DNA of 64,000 bases. It comes from Mesorhizobium japonicum MAFF 303099. GTDB taxonomy: Bacteria > Pseudomonadota > Alphaproteobacteria > Rhizobiales > Rhizobiaceae. The number at the start of each line of letters is the position of its first letter. Position 1 is the first letter of the stretch. Below, in pieces: positions 47,501-57,255 of the stretch. The notes below the pieces were generated by a model that did no database searches, was not told the DNA's origin, and saw only the letters and a list, made by a program, of their open reading frames with translations. Where the stretch lies: contig NC_002678.2 of assembly GCF_000009625.1 (NCBI RefSeq), positions 5,054,001 through 5,118,000 on the forward strand. The letters are read 5' to 3'. Made by a program: the position numbers and the translations under genes.

Positions 47501-48745
47501 CTAAGAAAAGCGGGCCACAGAAAAAGGCTCCACATTCAGGCATGGCTTTCGTTCGAAGAGGAGGTCCCCGACGATTTTGCCGGTTGTTGGCCCCTGTGTC
47601 AGTCCAAGATGACCATGACCGAACGCATAGATGATACGCGGGCTCGGGCCAGACCGGCCTATGACTGGGAGGCTATCTGGCGTGGCAGGCCGATGACCGC
47701 TCCACTCCACGCCTCCCTCTTCCTTGATGCCCGGAAGATAGAGCTTGGCAAGCGTCACGAGGGCTTTCGAGCGGTTGAAGTTCGGCGCAGCCTTCAATCC
47801 GCCAAACTCGGCCGCTCCGCCAATCCGCAAGCCGATCGAGAGCGGCGTCGCCACAAATTTCCGATCTGCGAATATCACTTCCCGTTCCAGGACAACCCCC
47901 GGCGAGGCGATCGTGGTGTTGTATCCGCGCTCGCTCTCGAGAAGCACGCGATCCCCCAATTGCTTGGCGAGTTGTGCCGACCAAACGCCCGCTGCGATGA
48001 CGATCTTTGCTGCCCTCAGTGTCTTGCCGCCGTTTAGCGTAAGCGCCGCACCGTCGGTTCTAGGCTCTACACGGTCAACCTGGTCTTGCAAGATTTCCGC
48101 GCCGTTATCGGCAAGCCAGCAGCGCAAAACGTCCACGATCCTCTTCGGATCCGAAACATGCGACCACTGAGGCGTGAACACCCCATTTTTCACTATCGGA
48201 CCGAGCGCTGGTTCCATGTCCCTGACCTGCGAAGCCGATAACTCTTGGCTCTCAACGCCGAGTGCACGCTTTGCATCCCACTCCGGCCGGTCGCGTCTCA
48301 GACCGCTCTCGCTCTCGTAGACGGTCAGCGCCCCCTTGCGAAACAGATCGTTCGCAAGGCCGACCTTGTTGAAGAGCGGCACGAGATCGTCATAAACGCG
48401 GCTGTTGATCTCCGCGAGCGCGCCAGAAATCCGTCGCACTTCGGATGCTGAGCCCACTTTTGCGAACCGCCAAAGCCATGGGAATAAATGAGGCGTATGC
48501 CTGATCCGGACCGCTAGTGGGCCGAGCGGATCCAGAGCCCAGAAGGGCACTTTCTTCCACAATCCCGGGACAGATAAGGGTATCACTTCGGTTACGGCGA
48601 TGCCGCCGGCGTTGCCGAATGATGCTTTGTCGCCCTCAGGGTCTCGGTCGATGATAGTGACCGCCGCTCCGCTTAGTAGCGCCTCGTAGGCGACACTCAG
48701 TCCGACAATGCCGGCGCCGACGACAATCACACTCATCCCAGCCAT
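47501..48745 (-). CDS. FAD-dependent D-amino acid (hydroxyproline-type) dehydrogenase
   Basis: The 414-residue protein is a DadA/HypO-type flavin oxidoreductase. The FAD-binding motif VIVVGAGIVGLSVAYEAL is at the N-terminus and the C-terminal motif is GHRPATPDSLPVIGRSG, then FGHGHLGLTQGPTTG. HypO of Sinorhizobium oxidises cis-4-hydroxy-D-proline to pyrroline-4-hydroxy-2-carboxylate. The presence of a HypD-like lyase gene under a matching operator favours that reaction here, but general D-amino acid dehydrogenase activity is possible. It is divergent from the M19-ABC operon. The start could be either of two ATGs 9 bp apart. Confidence 0.85.
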   Translation of the reverse strand: MAGMSVIVVGAGIVGLSVAYEALLSGAAVTIIDRDPEGDKASFGNAGGIAVTEVIPLSVPGLWKKVPFWALDPLGPLAVRIRHTPHLFPWLWRFAKVGSASEVRRISGALAEINSRVYDDLVPLFNKVGLANDLFRKGALTVYESESGLRRDRPEWDAKRALGVESQELSASQVRDMEPALGPIVKNGVFTPQWSHVSDPKRIVDVLRCWLADNGAEILQDQVDRVEPRTDGAALTLNGGKTLRAAKIVIAAGVWSAQLAKQLGDRVLLESERGYNTTIASPGVVLEREVIFADRKFVATPLSIGLRIGGAAEFGGLKAAPNFNRSKALVTLAKLYLPGIKEEGGVEWSGHRPATPDSLPVIGRSGPSPRIIYAFGHGHLGLTQGPTTGKIVGDLLFERKPCLNVEPFSVARFS

Positions 48746-48783
48746 CTAATTTCTCTCTTCCAGCCACCAGATATGCATATTGG

Positions 48784-48800
48784 CAACTGTATCCAATCTA
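48784..48800. promoter_or_regulatory. Candidate GntR operator, copy 1
   Basis: CAACTGTATCCAATCTA is the reverse complement of a sequence differing by one base from 56205-56221. It lies 39 bp upstream of the dehydrogenase start and 83 bp upstream of the M19 start. A further TGGATCCA palindrome is at 48818-48825. The match of 16 of 17 bases in two divergent promoter regions of one gene set points to a shared regulator, most simply the GntR protein at 55372-56079. Confidence 0.65.
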
Positions 48801-48882
48801 CAACGCCTTGACAATTCTGGATCCAAGTGGTTTGTATTCAGATGCTCATTGGCCGGCTAGCGAACTTTCTGGGAGGAATGGC

Positions 48883-49899
48883 TTGGACGCCGAAAGAATT
48901 CACCGCGATGCGGTCATTATCGATGCCGTCGCCCCGCTTCTTGAGAAGAAGAGATATGTAGAGTCCTACAAAGCCGGCGGCGTTACCTGCGTGGCTCCGA
49001 CTGTCAACGCCGGCGAAGGTTCTCCTGCCGCAGCGCTAAAGGAGATCGGCAGTTGGCTCCACTTTATACGGTCTAGGAAAGACCTGAGGCTGGTGCAAAA
49101 AGCATCTGACATCGACGCAGCCAAGCGCGATGGTCATGTCGGTATCCTATTCCATTTTCAGGGCACGGGACCGTTCGAGACAGATCTTAACCTCGTCGAA
49201 GCCTTCCAGGCGCTTGGCGTGCGGATGGTGCAGCTGACCTACAACAGGAAGGATTACGTCGGAGACGGATGCGAAGAAGAAATCGACGGCGGGCTTAGCA
49301 GGTTTGGCAAGGCTCTTGTACGCAGGCTGAATGAGAACAGGGTTATCGTCGATTGCACCCATACCGGCTACAAGACGACAATGGATGCCTTGTCGCTGAC
49401 GACGAGACCTGCAGTCTTCTCTCATTCCAATTCTGCCGCGGTCTTTCCCAGCAAGAGAAACATCCAGGACGATCAAGCGAAGGCAGCAGCGGGAACGGGG
49501 GGGCTTGTCGCCGTGACCGCTGTCCCGCAATTCGTTGTGCCCACCGAAGGCGATGCGGCGCGTCCGTCGCTTGATGATCTAATTGCGCATATCGATCATT
49601 TCGTCGCGCTCATCGGCATCGATCACGTCGGCCTGGGGCTCGATTACTGGTGGGGAACTCTCCCGTTCTCCGACCTCGACACAGTGATCAGCCAGTGGGA
49701 GCAGGCTATCAGCGGGGGGTCTTGGAACCCGGAGGCCTACCCACGCCCACCCCACTACAACCCGCCTGAAATTGAAACGCCCGAAATGTTCCTAGGAATG
49801 ACCGAGGGGCTTATTCGCCGTGGGTACAAGGAGGACGATGTCCGCAAGATACTGGGATTGAACTGGTTGCGTGTCTTCCGAGACGTCTGGGGAGAGTGA
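48883..49899 (+). CDS. M19 membrane-dipeptidase-family protein with altered metal site
   Basis: The 338-residue protein belongs to peptidase family M19 (TIM-barrel dipeptidases). His residues in VDCTHTGYKT and AVFSHSNSAA and Asp in DHVGLGLDYWW are kept. The usual N-terminal His-x-Asp is replaced (VIIDAVAPLLEKK) and the bridging Glu region reads LFHFQGTGPF. It may therefore bind one metal or act on a non-standard substrate. I choose TTG 48883 because GGGAGG lies just upstream; the frame opens at TTG 48808, only 8 bp from the operator. It is translationally coupled to the ABC ATPase (TGATG). Confidence 0.75.
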   Translation: MDAERIHRDAVIIDAVAPLLEKKRYVESYKAGGVTCVAPTVNAGEGSPAAALKEIGSWLHFIRSRKDLRLVQKASDIDAAKRDGHVGILFHFQGTGPFETDLNLVEAFQALGVRMVQLTYNRKDYVGDGCEEEIDGGLSRFGKALVRRLNENRVIVDCTHTGYKTTMDALSLTTRPAVFSHSNSAAVFPSKRNIQDDQAKAAAGTGGLVAVTAVPQFVVPTEGDAARPSLDDLIAHIDHFVALIGIDHVGLGLDYWWGTLPFSDLDTVISQWEQAISGGSWNPEAYPRPPHYNPPEIETPEMFLGMTEGLIRRGYKEDDVRKILGLNWLRVFRDVWGE

Positions 49900-51803
49900 T
49901 GGAAGACCTCCGGACGCCTGTACCTAAACTTCTCGCGGTGACTAAACAGCAGATGAGTCCTCCCATCCTTTCAGTTTCTCATTTGGTCACCTCCTTCCGT
50001 GTGGGAGGGCGCTGGAATCCCGTTGTGAATGACGTATCGTTCGAGATCGGCGCGGAGGAGACTGTCGCTGTCGTCGGCGAATCCGGATCCGGCAAGAGCG
50101 TGACTGCGCTCTCGATCATGCGGCTCAACCCCGAGCGCTTGAGCGAGATCAAAGGGTCAATCAAGCTCGAGGGTAAGGAACTGCTCACCCTGCCGGATGC
50201 CGAGATGCGCCGTATCCGCGGTAACGAAATCGCCATGATCTTCCAGGAACCAATGACTTCACTGAACCCGGTGCTGACCATTGGCTTTCAGATCGCCGAG
50301 GCACTGATTCTGCATCGTGGGCTATCACGGTCCGAAGCTGAGACAGAGAGCATTCGACTCTTGGATAAGGTGCGCATTCCCGCCGCGAAGGCGCGCTTGC
50401 ACGAATATCCAGATCGCTTCTCGGGCGGCATGCGTCAACGCGTGATGATCGCGATGGCACTAGCCTGTCAGCCGAAGCTGCTGATCGCTGACGAGCCGAC
50501 GACTGCGCTTGATGTGACGATTCAGGCGCAAATCCTGGAACTGATCAAGGAGCTGCAGGAGGAGGAGGGCATGTCCGTCCTCTTCATCACGCACGATATG
50601 GGCGTCGTCGCCGAGATCGCCGACCGCACGGTGGTTATGTACAACGGCCAGGTGGTCGAGGCCGCGCCGACCGAGAACATCTTCAATAGCCCCGACCACC
50701 CTTATACGCGATCGCTGCTTTCGGCCGTTCCAAAACTCGGCTCGATGAAGGGTCGAAGGCGGCCGATGCGCTTCCCGGTCGTCGACCGCGCGACTGGCCA
50801 GTCCGACGTGCCGGCCGAGGTGCCGGACACCACCAAGGAGGCCGAGCGCCCCGTGCTGGAAGTCGCCGGCTTGACCAAACGCTTCGAAATCCGTTCCGGT
50901 CTGTTTTCTTCGGTAAAGGGACGGGTCCATGCGGTTGAGAATGTGTCGTTCAGCGTCAAGAGCGGCGAAACCTTGGCACTGGTAGGCGAGTCAGGCTGTG
51001 GTAAGTCGACGACCGGCCGCGCGGTGATGCGATTGACCGAGCCCCTTTCGGGCTCAATTTTGCTCGACGGCGTCGACTTTCTTAATCTTAGCCAACACGA
51101 ATTGCGCAAGCAGCGTAGTCGCATGCAGATGATCTTCCAGGATCCGTTCGCATCGCTCAATCCGCGCATGAATGTCGGCACTGCGATCGTCGAGCCGCTG
51201 CTAATCAATAATCTCGCCAGCCGTTCAGAAGCACGCGACAAGGTCGCCGACCTCCTGCAGCGAGTTGGTCTTTCGCCCGACATGGTCAACCGCTTTCCGC
51301 ACGAGTTCTCCGGTGGCCAGCGCCAGCGCATCTGCATTGCGCGTGCGCTGGCGCTCGAGCCGCGGCTCATAGTGGCAGACGAAGCCGTCTCAGCGCTCGA
51401 TGTTTCGGTGAAGGCGCAAGTCGTCAACCTGATGCTGGATCTGCAGGCCCGCATGGGGCTCGCCTATCTCTTCATCTCGCATGACATGGCGGTGGTCGAG
51501 CGCGTCAGCCACCGCGTCGCCGTCATGTATCTCGGAGAGATCGTTGAGATCGGCCCGCGCGAAGCGATCTTCCAGAATCCGCAGCATCCTTATACCAAAC
51601 GACTGCTCGCGGCAGTGCCGATTGCCGATCCGGGGCGGCGCCTGCAGAAGCGTCTGCTCACCAATGACGAGATTAAGAGCCCAATACGGCCTGCGAACTA
51701 CGTCCCGCCGGTGCGCCAGTATCGCGAGGTCTCTCCCGGCCACACCGTCATGATCTGGGACCCAGAATGGGACAAGAAGGAAGCGCCGGCCGTCGCTGCC
51801 TGA
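49899..51803 (+). CDS. Dipeptide/oligopeptide ABC transporter, fused dual ATPase
   Basis: One 634-residue chain contains two ATPase domains of the DppD/DppF type. Walker A motifs are GESGSGKSV and GESGCGKST, signatures [15 protein letters not shown] and [15 protein letters not shown], Walker B regions LLIADEP and [14 protein letters not shown] GsiA-like fusion such as this energises peptide uptake. Its ATG overlaps the M19 stop, and the periplasmic binding protein gene follows after 37 bp. Confidence 0.93.
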   Translation: MEDLRTPVPKLLAVTKQQMSPPILSVSHLVTSFRVGGRWNPVVNDVSFEIGAEETVAVVGESGSGKSVTALSIMRLNPERLSEIKGSIKLEGKELLTLPDAEMRRIRGNEIAMIFQEPMTSLNPVLTIGFQIAEALILHRGLSRSEAETESIRLLDKVRIPAAKARLHEYPDRFSGGMRQRVMIAMALACQPKLLIADEPTTALDVTIQAQILELIKELQEEEGMSVLFITHDMGVVAEIADRTVVMYNGQVVEAAPTENIFNSPDHPYTRSLLSAVPKLGSMKGRRRPMRFPVVDRATGQSDVPAEVPDTTKEAERPVLEVAGLTKRFEIRSGLFSSVKGRVHAVENVSFSVKSGETLALVGESGCGKSTTGRAVMRLTEPLSGSILLDGVDFLNLSQHELRKQRSRMQMIFQDPFASLNPRMNVGTAIVEPLLINNLASRSEARDKVADLLQRVGLSPDMVNRFPHEFSGGQRQRICIARALALEPRLIVADEAVSALDVSVKAQVVNLMLDLQARMGLAYLFISHDMAVVERVSHRVAVMYLGEIVEIGPREAIFQNPQHPYTKRLLAAVPIADPGRRLQKRLLTNDEIKSPIRPANYVPPVRQYREVSPGHTVMIWDPEWDKKEAPAVAA

Positions 51804-51840
51804 CGTCGTTGTGAACGGCCAGAAAAAGGGGAACTAAAAA

Positions 51841-53436
51841 ATGAAGATGAGCGCGAATAGCCGCAAAAGCGTGGCGAGGCGGATAATGCTTTCGTCGTTG
51901 TTTGCCGGGGGTTTTTTCACCAGCACGGCAATGGCCGATACGCTTCGCGTGATAGCTGACACAGATCTCAAAACCGTAGATCCTATAGTAACGACATCTG
52001 GCACGACCTTGGTTCACGCCTATCTGATCTACGACAAATTGTTCGAGTTCGACAAAGACGGCATCGCCCGTCCCGAGTTGGCTGACAAAGTCGATATTAG
52101 TGCCGACAAGAAAAGCTATACGATCACGCTTCGGAAAGGCCTGAAATTTTCCGATGGAGGCGCGATCACGACCGACGACGTTCTGCAATCCCTCAAGCGC
52201 TGGGCTTCCCGGGACCAAACCGGGCAGTTGTTGGCTGCCAGGCTCAAGGAAATGACGAAAGTCGATGATCTGACATTTCGCGTTGAGCTGAGCCAGCCGT
52301 TCGACGTGCCCGCTGCGCTTGCCGGTATCACGGGCAACCCTGCTTTTATCATGCCCAAGCGGGTTGCGTCGTTGCCGCCAACGGACCAGTTAACGGACAC
52401 GACAGGCTCCGGACCCTATCAATTTGACTATACGTCTTGGAAACCAGGGCAGACACGCATCTATATCAAAAATCCCAATTACGTTCCGCGGAATGACCCG
52501 CCGAGCTTCTTCGCCGGCAAGAAAGAGGCGACTTTCGACAAGATCGAAATGTCTTACGTGCCGGATGCAAACACCGCAATGGCGCAGATGCTGACGGGGC
52601 AACAGGACATCTGGCCAGGTCCTCCAATGGATAATGCTCTGGCCTTGAAAGCTAATCCGGACCTCGTGGTAGCGAAGGGATTCTTCACGCAAGGCCTTTA
52701 CGTCATAAACCACGTTGTGCGTCCGTTCGATAACGTCAAGGCGCGTGAAGCCCTCACCTATCTGATTGACCAGGCTGAGATCAATCGCGCCGCAGTGGGA
52801 GACCAGGAATTTTGGCACACGTGCTATGCCTATCTGACCTGTGAGGGGACGTACGGCGACGAGTCCGCCTATACCGGCCATCGGGGGGCAGCCGATTTTG
52901 ACAAGGCGAAAAAGCTCCTTGAAGAGGCCGGTTACGACGGAAAGCCGATAGTGGTACTCGACCCCACAGATTGGTCTGAAGCCCATGCAAGGGCTCTGTA
53001 CATGGCGCAGCAACTGAGAAAGGCCGGTGCTCAGGTTGACCTGCAAGCGATGGATTGGTCGACTCTGACGTCGCGCCGTACGTCTAAGGCGCCGGCTTCC
53101 GAAGGCGGCTGGAACCTGTTCCCTAATATCATGGAGGGCCAGCCAGCCTCGTCTCCGCTTACACATCTCATGCTTGCCGCTAACTGTGACAAGGCTTGGT
53201 TCGGATGGCCCTGCGACAAGGGTATCGAGGACTTGCGGGCGGCATTCATCAGCGCCGGGGACCTTAGTGAGAAGAAAAAGATCGCCAGTGAAATCCAGGC
53301 CCGCGCATCTACCTATCTGCCCTTCATCATGACGGGAGAGAACACCGCGGCCGTTGTCTACCGAGCCGACATCGAAGGGTTTAACCCCGAAACGCCTGAA
53401 GTGTACTTCTGGAATATCCGGCGCAAGAGCAAGTAG
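51841..53436 (+). CDS. Peptide ABC transporter substrate-binding protein (family 5)
   Basis: The 531-residue precursor has a Sec signal peptide (RRIMLSSLFAGGFFTSTAMA, cleavage likely after AMA at about residue 32). The mature protein is a DppA/OppA-type family 5 binding protein (LRVIADTDLKTVDPIVTTSG; SYTITLRKGLKFSDGG). It collects dipeptides or similar small amides in the periplasm for the transporter encoded around it. The ligand is unknown; the neighbouring dipeptidase and hydroxyproline-type enzymes suggest a small proline- or hydroxyproline-containing compound. Confidence 0.93.
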   Translation: MKMSANSRKSVARRIMLSSLFAGGFFTSTAMADTLRVIADTDLKTVDPIVTTSGTTLVHAYLIYDKLFEFDKDGIARPELADKVDISADKKSYTITLRKGLKFSDGGAITTDDVLQSLKRWASRDQTGQLLAARLKEMTKVDDLTFRVELSQPFDVPAALAGITGNPAFIMPKRVASLPPTDQLTDTTGSGPYQFDYTSWKPGQTRIYIKNPNYVPRNDPPSFFAGKKEATFDKIEMSYVPDANTAMAQMLTGQQDIWPGPPMDNALALKANPDLVVAKGFFTQGLYVINHVVRPFDNVKAREALTYLIDQAEINRAAVGDQEFWHTCYAYLTCEGTYGDESAYTGHRGAADFDKAKKLLEEAGYDGKPIVVLDPTDWSEAHARALYMAQQLRKAGAQVDLQAMDWSTLTSRRTSKAPASEGGWNLFPNIMEGQPASSPLTHLMLAANCDKAWFGWPCDKGIEDLRAAFISAGDLSEKKKIASEIQARASTYLPFIMTGENTAAVVYRADIEGFNPETPEVYFWNIRRKSK

Positions 53437-53465
53437 CGCGCCCAATCCGCGGCCGAGAGGTTATT

Positions 53466-54410
53466 GTGATCAGGTATCTCATCACCAGAATGCTTTCCAT
53501 CATACCGGTGATGGGGGTCGTAACCGCCGTTGTTTTCGGGCTGACTTATTTGAGCCCGGGAGATGCGGCGGTCGTACTGGCGGGCGACTATGCGTCGCCC
53601 GCCCAGATCGCTGCTATTCGAGAGCGGCTTCACCTGGATGCTCCAATTGTACCCCAGTACTTTCATTGGCTGGGGAGCGTCCTGCGGGGCGATCTCGGAA
53701 ATTCGATCTTTTCTGAACAGCCGGTATTGGCTCTCATCCTCTCGCGAGTCGAACCGACAATCATTCTGGCAATCGCCGCAACTCTTGTCTCTGTCATCAT
53801 CGCTGTGCCGTTGGGGCTGCTTGCTGCGCGGAAAAGGGGCGGCATTGCCGATCAACTGGTATCGTTCTTCGGTATTGCTGGAACGGCAATACCCGCCTTC
53901 CTGATTGGCTATTTGCTGATATTTACGTTCGGGGTGTACTTTGGATCAATGCCCATCTCGGGGTTCCCTGGGCTCGATAGCGGAGCATGGGAAGTTTTGA
54001 GACATGTGCTTCTGCCTGCAACCATGTTGGGATTTGCGCAGACCGCGCTGATCACTCGGATCACGAGAGCGAGTGCGATCGAGGTCCTTAACCAGGACTT
54101 CATTCGGGTCGCGCGGGCAAAAGGCCTCGATGAGTTCACAATTATCATGCGGCACTGCCTTAGGCTCATCGCCGTGCCTCTCGTTACGATAGTTGGAATG
54201 TCGTTTGCCTATATGCTTGGCGGCGTGGTGATCACCGAGACAGTGTTTGCCATCCCCGGGGTTGGACGTCTCTTGGTCGATGCCATCCAACACAAGGATG
54301 TCCCAGTGATTCAGGGTGTCTTGCTAATAAGCTCGTTTGTATATGTTCTCATAAATCTGATGGTCGACCTGTCATATCTGTTTTTCGACCCACGAATTAA
54401 ATACACTTAA
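53466..54410 (+). CDS. Peptide ABC transporter permease (DppB type)
   Basis: The 314-residue membrane protein has the DppB N-terminal helix (MIRYLITRMLSIIPVMGVV) and the permease loop DFIRVARAKGLDEFTIIMRH. It forms half of the inner-membrane channel with the DppC-type partner 11 bp downstream. GAGAGG precedes the start. Confidence 0.94.
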   Translation: MIRYLITRMLSIIPVMGVVTAVVFGLTYLSPGDAAVVLAGDYASPAQIAAIRERLHLDAPIVPQYFHWLGSVLRGDLGNSIFSEQPVLALILSRVEPTIILAIAATLVSVIIAVPLGLLAARKRGGIADQLVSFFGIAGTAIPAFLIGYLLIFTFGVYFGSMPISGFPGLDSGAWEVLRHVLLPATMLGFAQTALITRITRASAIEVLNQDFIRVARAKGLDEFTIIMRHCLRLIAVPLVTIVGMSFAYMLGGVVITETVFAIPGVGRLLVDAIQHKDVPVIQGVLLISSFVYVLINLMVDLSYLFFDPRIKYT

Positions 54411-54421
54411 GGAGGTAGGCG

Positions 54422-55264
54422 ATGACGATTTCTATGTCGTGGCGACAAGACAGGCGCCTACCGACTCCTTTGCTGGTGGCCTCAATTTTTGTGCTCGTTG
54501 TTGCATTGGTGTCGTTTTCGGCGCCGATCCTCACCAGCGTTGATCCCTTGTCCATGACGCCGGATGCAAGGCTCAAGCCACCTAGCCATAGTCATTTGCT
54601 GGGAACCGATATGTTCGGGCGCGACATTCTCGCGCGTGTGCTTTACGGGGGGCAGATTTCGCTCGTGATCGGATTGGCTACAGCGGCTCTAGCGACAACA
54701 ATCGGAACGATACTGGGCCTTGTCGCCGGAGCCGGGCAACTCTCAGACAAGATCTTGATGAGGATCATGGACGGCATGATGGCTATACCCGGGATCCTGC
54801 TTGCGATTGCTTTGGCGACGATCTTTGGTGGTGGGGTCTTGACCGTGATCGTAGCTTTGGCCATCCCGGAAGTGCCGGGTGTCGCGCGCCTGGCTCGGAG
54901 CTTGACGCTGACACTCCGTGAGCAAGTTTTCGTCGAGGCAGCTCGGTCCTACGGCGCTGGGCCTCTGCGTATTCTGTTCAGATACATCCTGCCGAACGCG
55001 TTGGCGCCAATCGCTGTGCAGGCCACGTATATCTGCGGCGTGGCGATCCTTTATGAGGCTTACCTCAGCTTTGTGGGTGTTGGGGTTCCACCCGAGCACC
55101 CGAGTTGGGGCAACATTGTTGCCGAGGGGCGGTCCTTTGCCCTGATCGCCCCACATATGATCCTCTATCCGAGCGTGCTCATTGCGGTTGTCGTGCTCGC
55201 AATCAATCTGATCGGCGATGGAGCACGGGACATGCTCGATCCGCGATTCGCCTTGCCTGATTGA
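54422..55264 (+). CDS. Peptide ABC transporter permease (DppC type)
   Basis: The 280-residue membrane protein has the DppC hallmarks HLLGTDMFGRDILARVLYGG and the loop FVEAARSYGAGPLRILFRYI, with about six membrane segments. It pairs with the DppB-type permease. It begins 11 bp after that gene with AAGGAGG as ribosome-binding site and is the last gene of the M19-ABC operon. Confidence 0.94.
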   Translation: MTISMSWRQDRRLPTPLLVASIFVLVVALVSFSAPILTSVDPLSMTPDARLKPPSHSHLLGTDMFGRDILARVLYGGQISLVIGLATAALATTIGTILGLVAGAGQLSDKILMRIMDGMMAIPGILLAIALATIFGGGVLTVIVALAIPEVPGVARLARSLTLTLREQVFVEAARSYGAGPLRILFRYILPNALAPIAVQATYICGVAILYEAYLSFVGVGVPPEHPSWGNIVAEGRSFALIAPHMILYPSVLIAVVVLAINLIGDGARDMLDPRFALPD

Positions 55265-55318
55265 TCGTCTCGGGAGGGACAAATCATCCTTCGACGTATC
55301 ATCTATGCGAACAAGCAA

Positions 55319-55356
55319 AACGCCTGTGATGCACAGATGCAATCAGGCGCTTCTTT
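55319..55356. terminator. Bidirectional hairpin terminator between converging genes
   Basis: CGCCTG (55321-55326) pairs with CAGGCG (55344-55349), with further partial pairing of TGATGC and GCAATCA inside the loop. T-rich sequence follows on the plus strand (CTTCTTTG) and an A run precedes it, giving T's on the minus strand. It lies between the stop of the permease and the stop of the GntR gene. Confidence 0.6.
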
Positions 55357-55371
55357 GACCGTGAGGTGCGA

Positions 55372-56079
55372 TTATACAGCGGGGTCGTTCACTCGGCGCT
55401 TATTGAGTGCTTCCAAAAGGTTATGGCCAGCCCTGATTATGTGCCCTCGCATAAACTCCACGACTTGACGGTCGCGTTCCTTGCACATGCTCAGAATTTG
55501 GCGATGTTCGCGCTCTGCTTCTTCGAAGCCGGAAGTCAAAAGTAGCTGAATCCTGATATATCGATCAATCTGGACATTGATGCCTTGGAGAATGGCGAGT
55601 GTCTGAATGCGTCCCGCGGGCCGATAGAGACTGCGGTGAAACTCCCAGTTCAAAGCGCCTACTCGGGCAATGTCCCGCTTGTGATATGCCTCTTCGAGTC
55701 GCTTGAGAATCTGCGCGGAGTGAGCCAACTCTTCGTCCGAGAGATGCTCTAGCGAGCGGCTGAGAATATCGCACTCCAGCGTTGCCCGAAGTTCGAACAA
55801 TTCCATGATCTGTTCGGATGGCAATGTCGAAACAATAGCACCCTTGTGAATCTTGGAAACGATCAATCCTGCTGCTTCCAACTGGCGAAATGCCTCGCGC
55901 ACAGGCATTCGGCTGCATTCGTATTCGGCTGCGATCGCTTCTTGTATCAGGGGGTCGCCCTCTTTGAACTCGCCACTGAGAATGCGTTCCCGCAACGACT
56001 CCGATAGCGCCTCCGGTAGGCTCTGCCTCTGAAGGCGATATTTCGAGCGCGGCTTCTTCTGTTCCAACATGTTGTCCAT
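55372..56079 (-). CDS. GntR-family regulator (FCD/FadR type)
   Basis: The 235-residue protein has an N-terminal winged helix (LRERILSGEFKEGDPLIQEA, then CSRMPVREAFRQLEAAGLI) and a C-terminal FCD ligand-binding domain (ELFELRATLECDILSRSLEH; WEFHRSLYRPAGR). Metal or carboxylate ligands are typical for FCD domains. It is divergent from the DapA-like gene and probably binds the 17-bp sequences at 56205 and 48784. ATG 56079 is chosen; the longer frame to 56250 runs through the operator. Confidence 0.9.
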   Translation of the reverse strand: MDNMLEQKKPRSKYRLQRQSLPEALSESLRERILSGEFKEGDPLIQEAIAAEYECSRMPVREAFRQLEAAGLIVSKIHKGAIVSTLPSEQIMELFELRATLECDILSRSLEHLSDEELAHSAQILKRLEEAYHKRDIARVGALNWEFHRSLYRPAGRIQTLAILQGINVQIDRYIRIQLLLTSGFEEAEREHRQILSMCKERDRQVVEFMRGHIIRAGHNLLEALNKRRVNDPAV

Positions 56080-56204
56080 CGTTTTTTGGATCCCAAAACC
56101 CAAAATTGAAAAGCCGCCTCTTTCGCTTGTGCTAATGATCGGCTCGTCGAGAGTATCCCAAAAAAGGGTGACATCAAAGGGTAGACATGTTGTTTGATGC
56201 CATG

Positions 56205-56221
56205 TAGATTGGATCCAGTTG
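56205..56221. promoter_or_regulatory. Candidate GntR operator, copy 2
   Basis: TAGATTGGATCCAGTTG lies 23 bp before the DapA-like start and 126 bp from the gntR start. It matches the reverse complement of 48784-48800 at 16 of 17 positions. A second GTTGGATC half follows immediately. Confidence 0.65.
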
Positions 56222-56243
56222 GATCGCTTATGGATGGAGAACC

Positions 56244-57152
56244 ATGGCAAAGTGGGCTGGTGTATTCCCCGCAGTGACGACGAAGCTGACGAGGGATGGC
56301 AAGGTTGACCTTCGGGCGACCAAGGACAGCCTTGACCGCCTCGTCAAGGCAGGTGTTTCCGGCGTCATTGTGCTTCCCATGCTAGGCGAGAACGCTTCGA
56401 TGTCGCTGAAGGATCGTGAAGACATCATCGGAGGTGCTGTCGAAGTCGTAGCTGGTCGTGTTCCGGTTCTCTCCGGCCTCGCCGAAATCACACTCGACAA
56501 TGCGAAGGCAAACGCCAAGCTCTACGAATCGTTCGGCGCCCAGGGGCTCATGGTATTCCCAAGCCTTGGCTACAAGACCGACGATCGCGAAACGGTCGAG
56601 TGGTACAAGGGGGTCGCCAGCGCTTCCTCGCTTCCGATCATGATCTACAACAACCCGATCGCCTACGGCGTCGACTGCACGGTCAATGTTCTCAAGCAAC
56701 TTGTCGACACCCCGGAAATCGTCTGCGTTAAGGAAGAAACTGGCGACATTCGTCGCGTCACCGACATGTTTGTCGAGCTCGGCGACCGCTTCAGCATCTT
56801 CTGCGGCGTCGACGATCTGATTGTGGAAAGTTGCGCGCTGGGTGTTACCGGCTGGGTCTCGGGCATGACCAACGTTTGGCCGTCAGAATGCGTCGAGCTC
56901 TTCAACCTCTGCATCCAAAACAGGTACGAGGAGGCGCGCGCGCTTTACCACATCCTGACGCCGTCCTTCCATCTCGACACCCACGTGAAGCTGGTTCAGT
57001 ACATCAAGCTCGCCGAGAGCCTGGTCTACGGCGCACCGGAATGGACCCGTGCCCCGCGCTTGCCACTCGTCGGCGAAGAGCGTGACTTTGTCACATCGAC
57101 GATTCAGCTAGCAATCGAGACCTTGGCCAAGCGGGTGAAGAAGGCCGCCTGA
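56244..57152 (+). CDS. DapA-superfamily lyase, possibly pyrroline-4-hydroxy-2-carboxylate deaminase
   Basis: The 302-residue protein belongs to the dihydrodipicolinate synthase superfamily. The Schiff-base Lys163 lies in VCVKEETGD and Tyr135 in IMIYNNPIAYG. The usual GTTGE motif is MLGENAS, so it is not a biosynthetic DapA. The pattern with SGMTNVWPSECVELF and LDTHVKLVQYIKLA resembles my memory of HypD-type pyrroline-4-hydroxy-2-carboxylate deaminases from rhizobial hydroxyproline operons, which yield 2-oxoglutarate semialdehyde. The HypO-like dehydrogenase under a matching operator supports this. No semialdehyde dehydrogenase is in the window. Confidence 0.72.
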   Translation: MAKWAGVFPAVTTKLTRDGKVDLRATKDSLDRLVKAGVSGVIVLPMLGENASMSLKDREDIIGGAVEVVAGRVPVLSGLAEITLDNAKANAKLYESFGAQGLMVFPSLGYKTDDRETVEWYKGVASASSLPIMIYNNPIAYGVDCTVNVLKQLVDTPEIVCVKEETGDIRRVTDMFVELGDRFSIFCGVDDLIVESCALGVTGWVSGMTNVWPSECVELFNLCIQNRYEEARALYHILTPSFHLDTHVKLVQYIKLAESLVYGAPEWTRAPRLPLVGEERDFVTSTIQLAIETLAKRVKKAA

Positions 57153-57255
57153 TTTGGATCGTAGGAAAATCGGGGCGTCGCAATGATCCGATCGCGACGT
57201 CCGCTCGAAGGGTGGCTCGTTCGGAAGACGGCAACTGAAGTTCAAAGGTCAAGAT

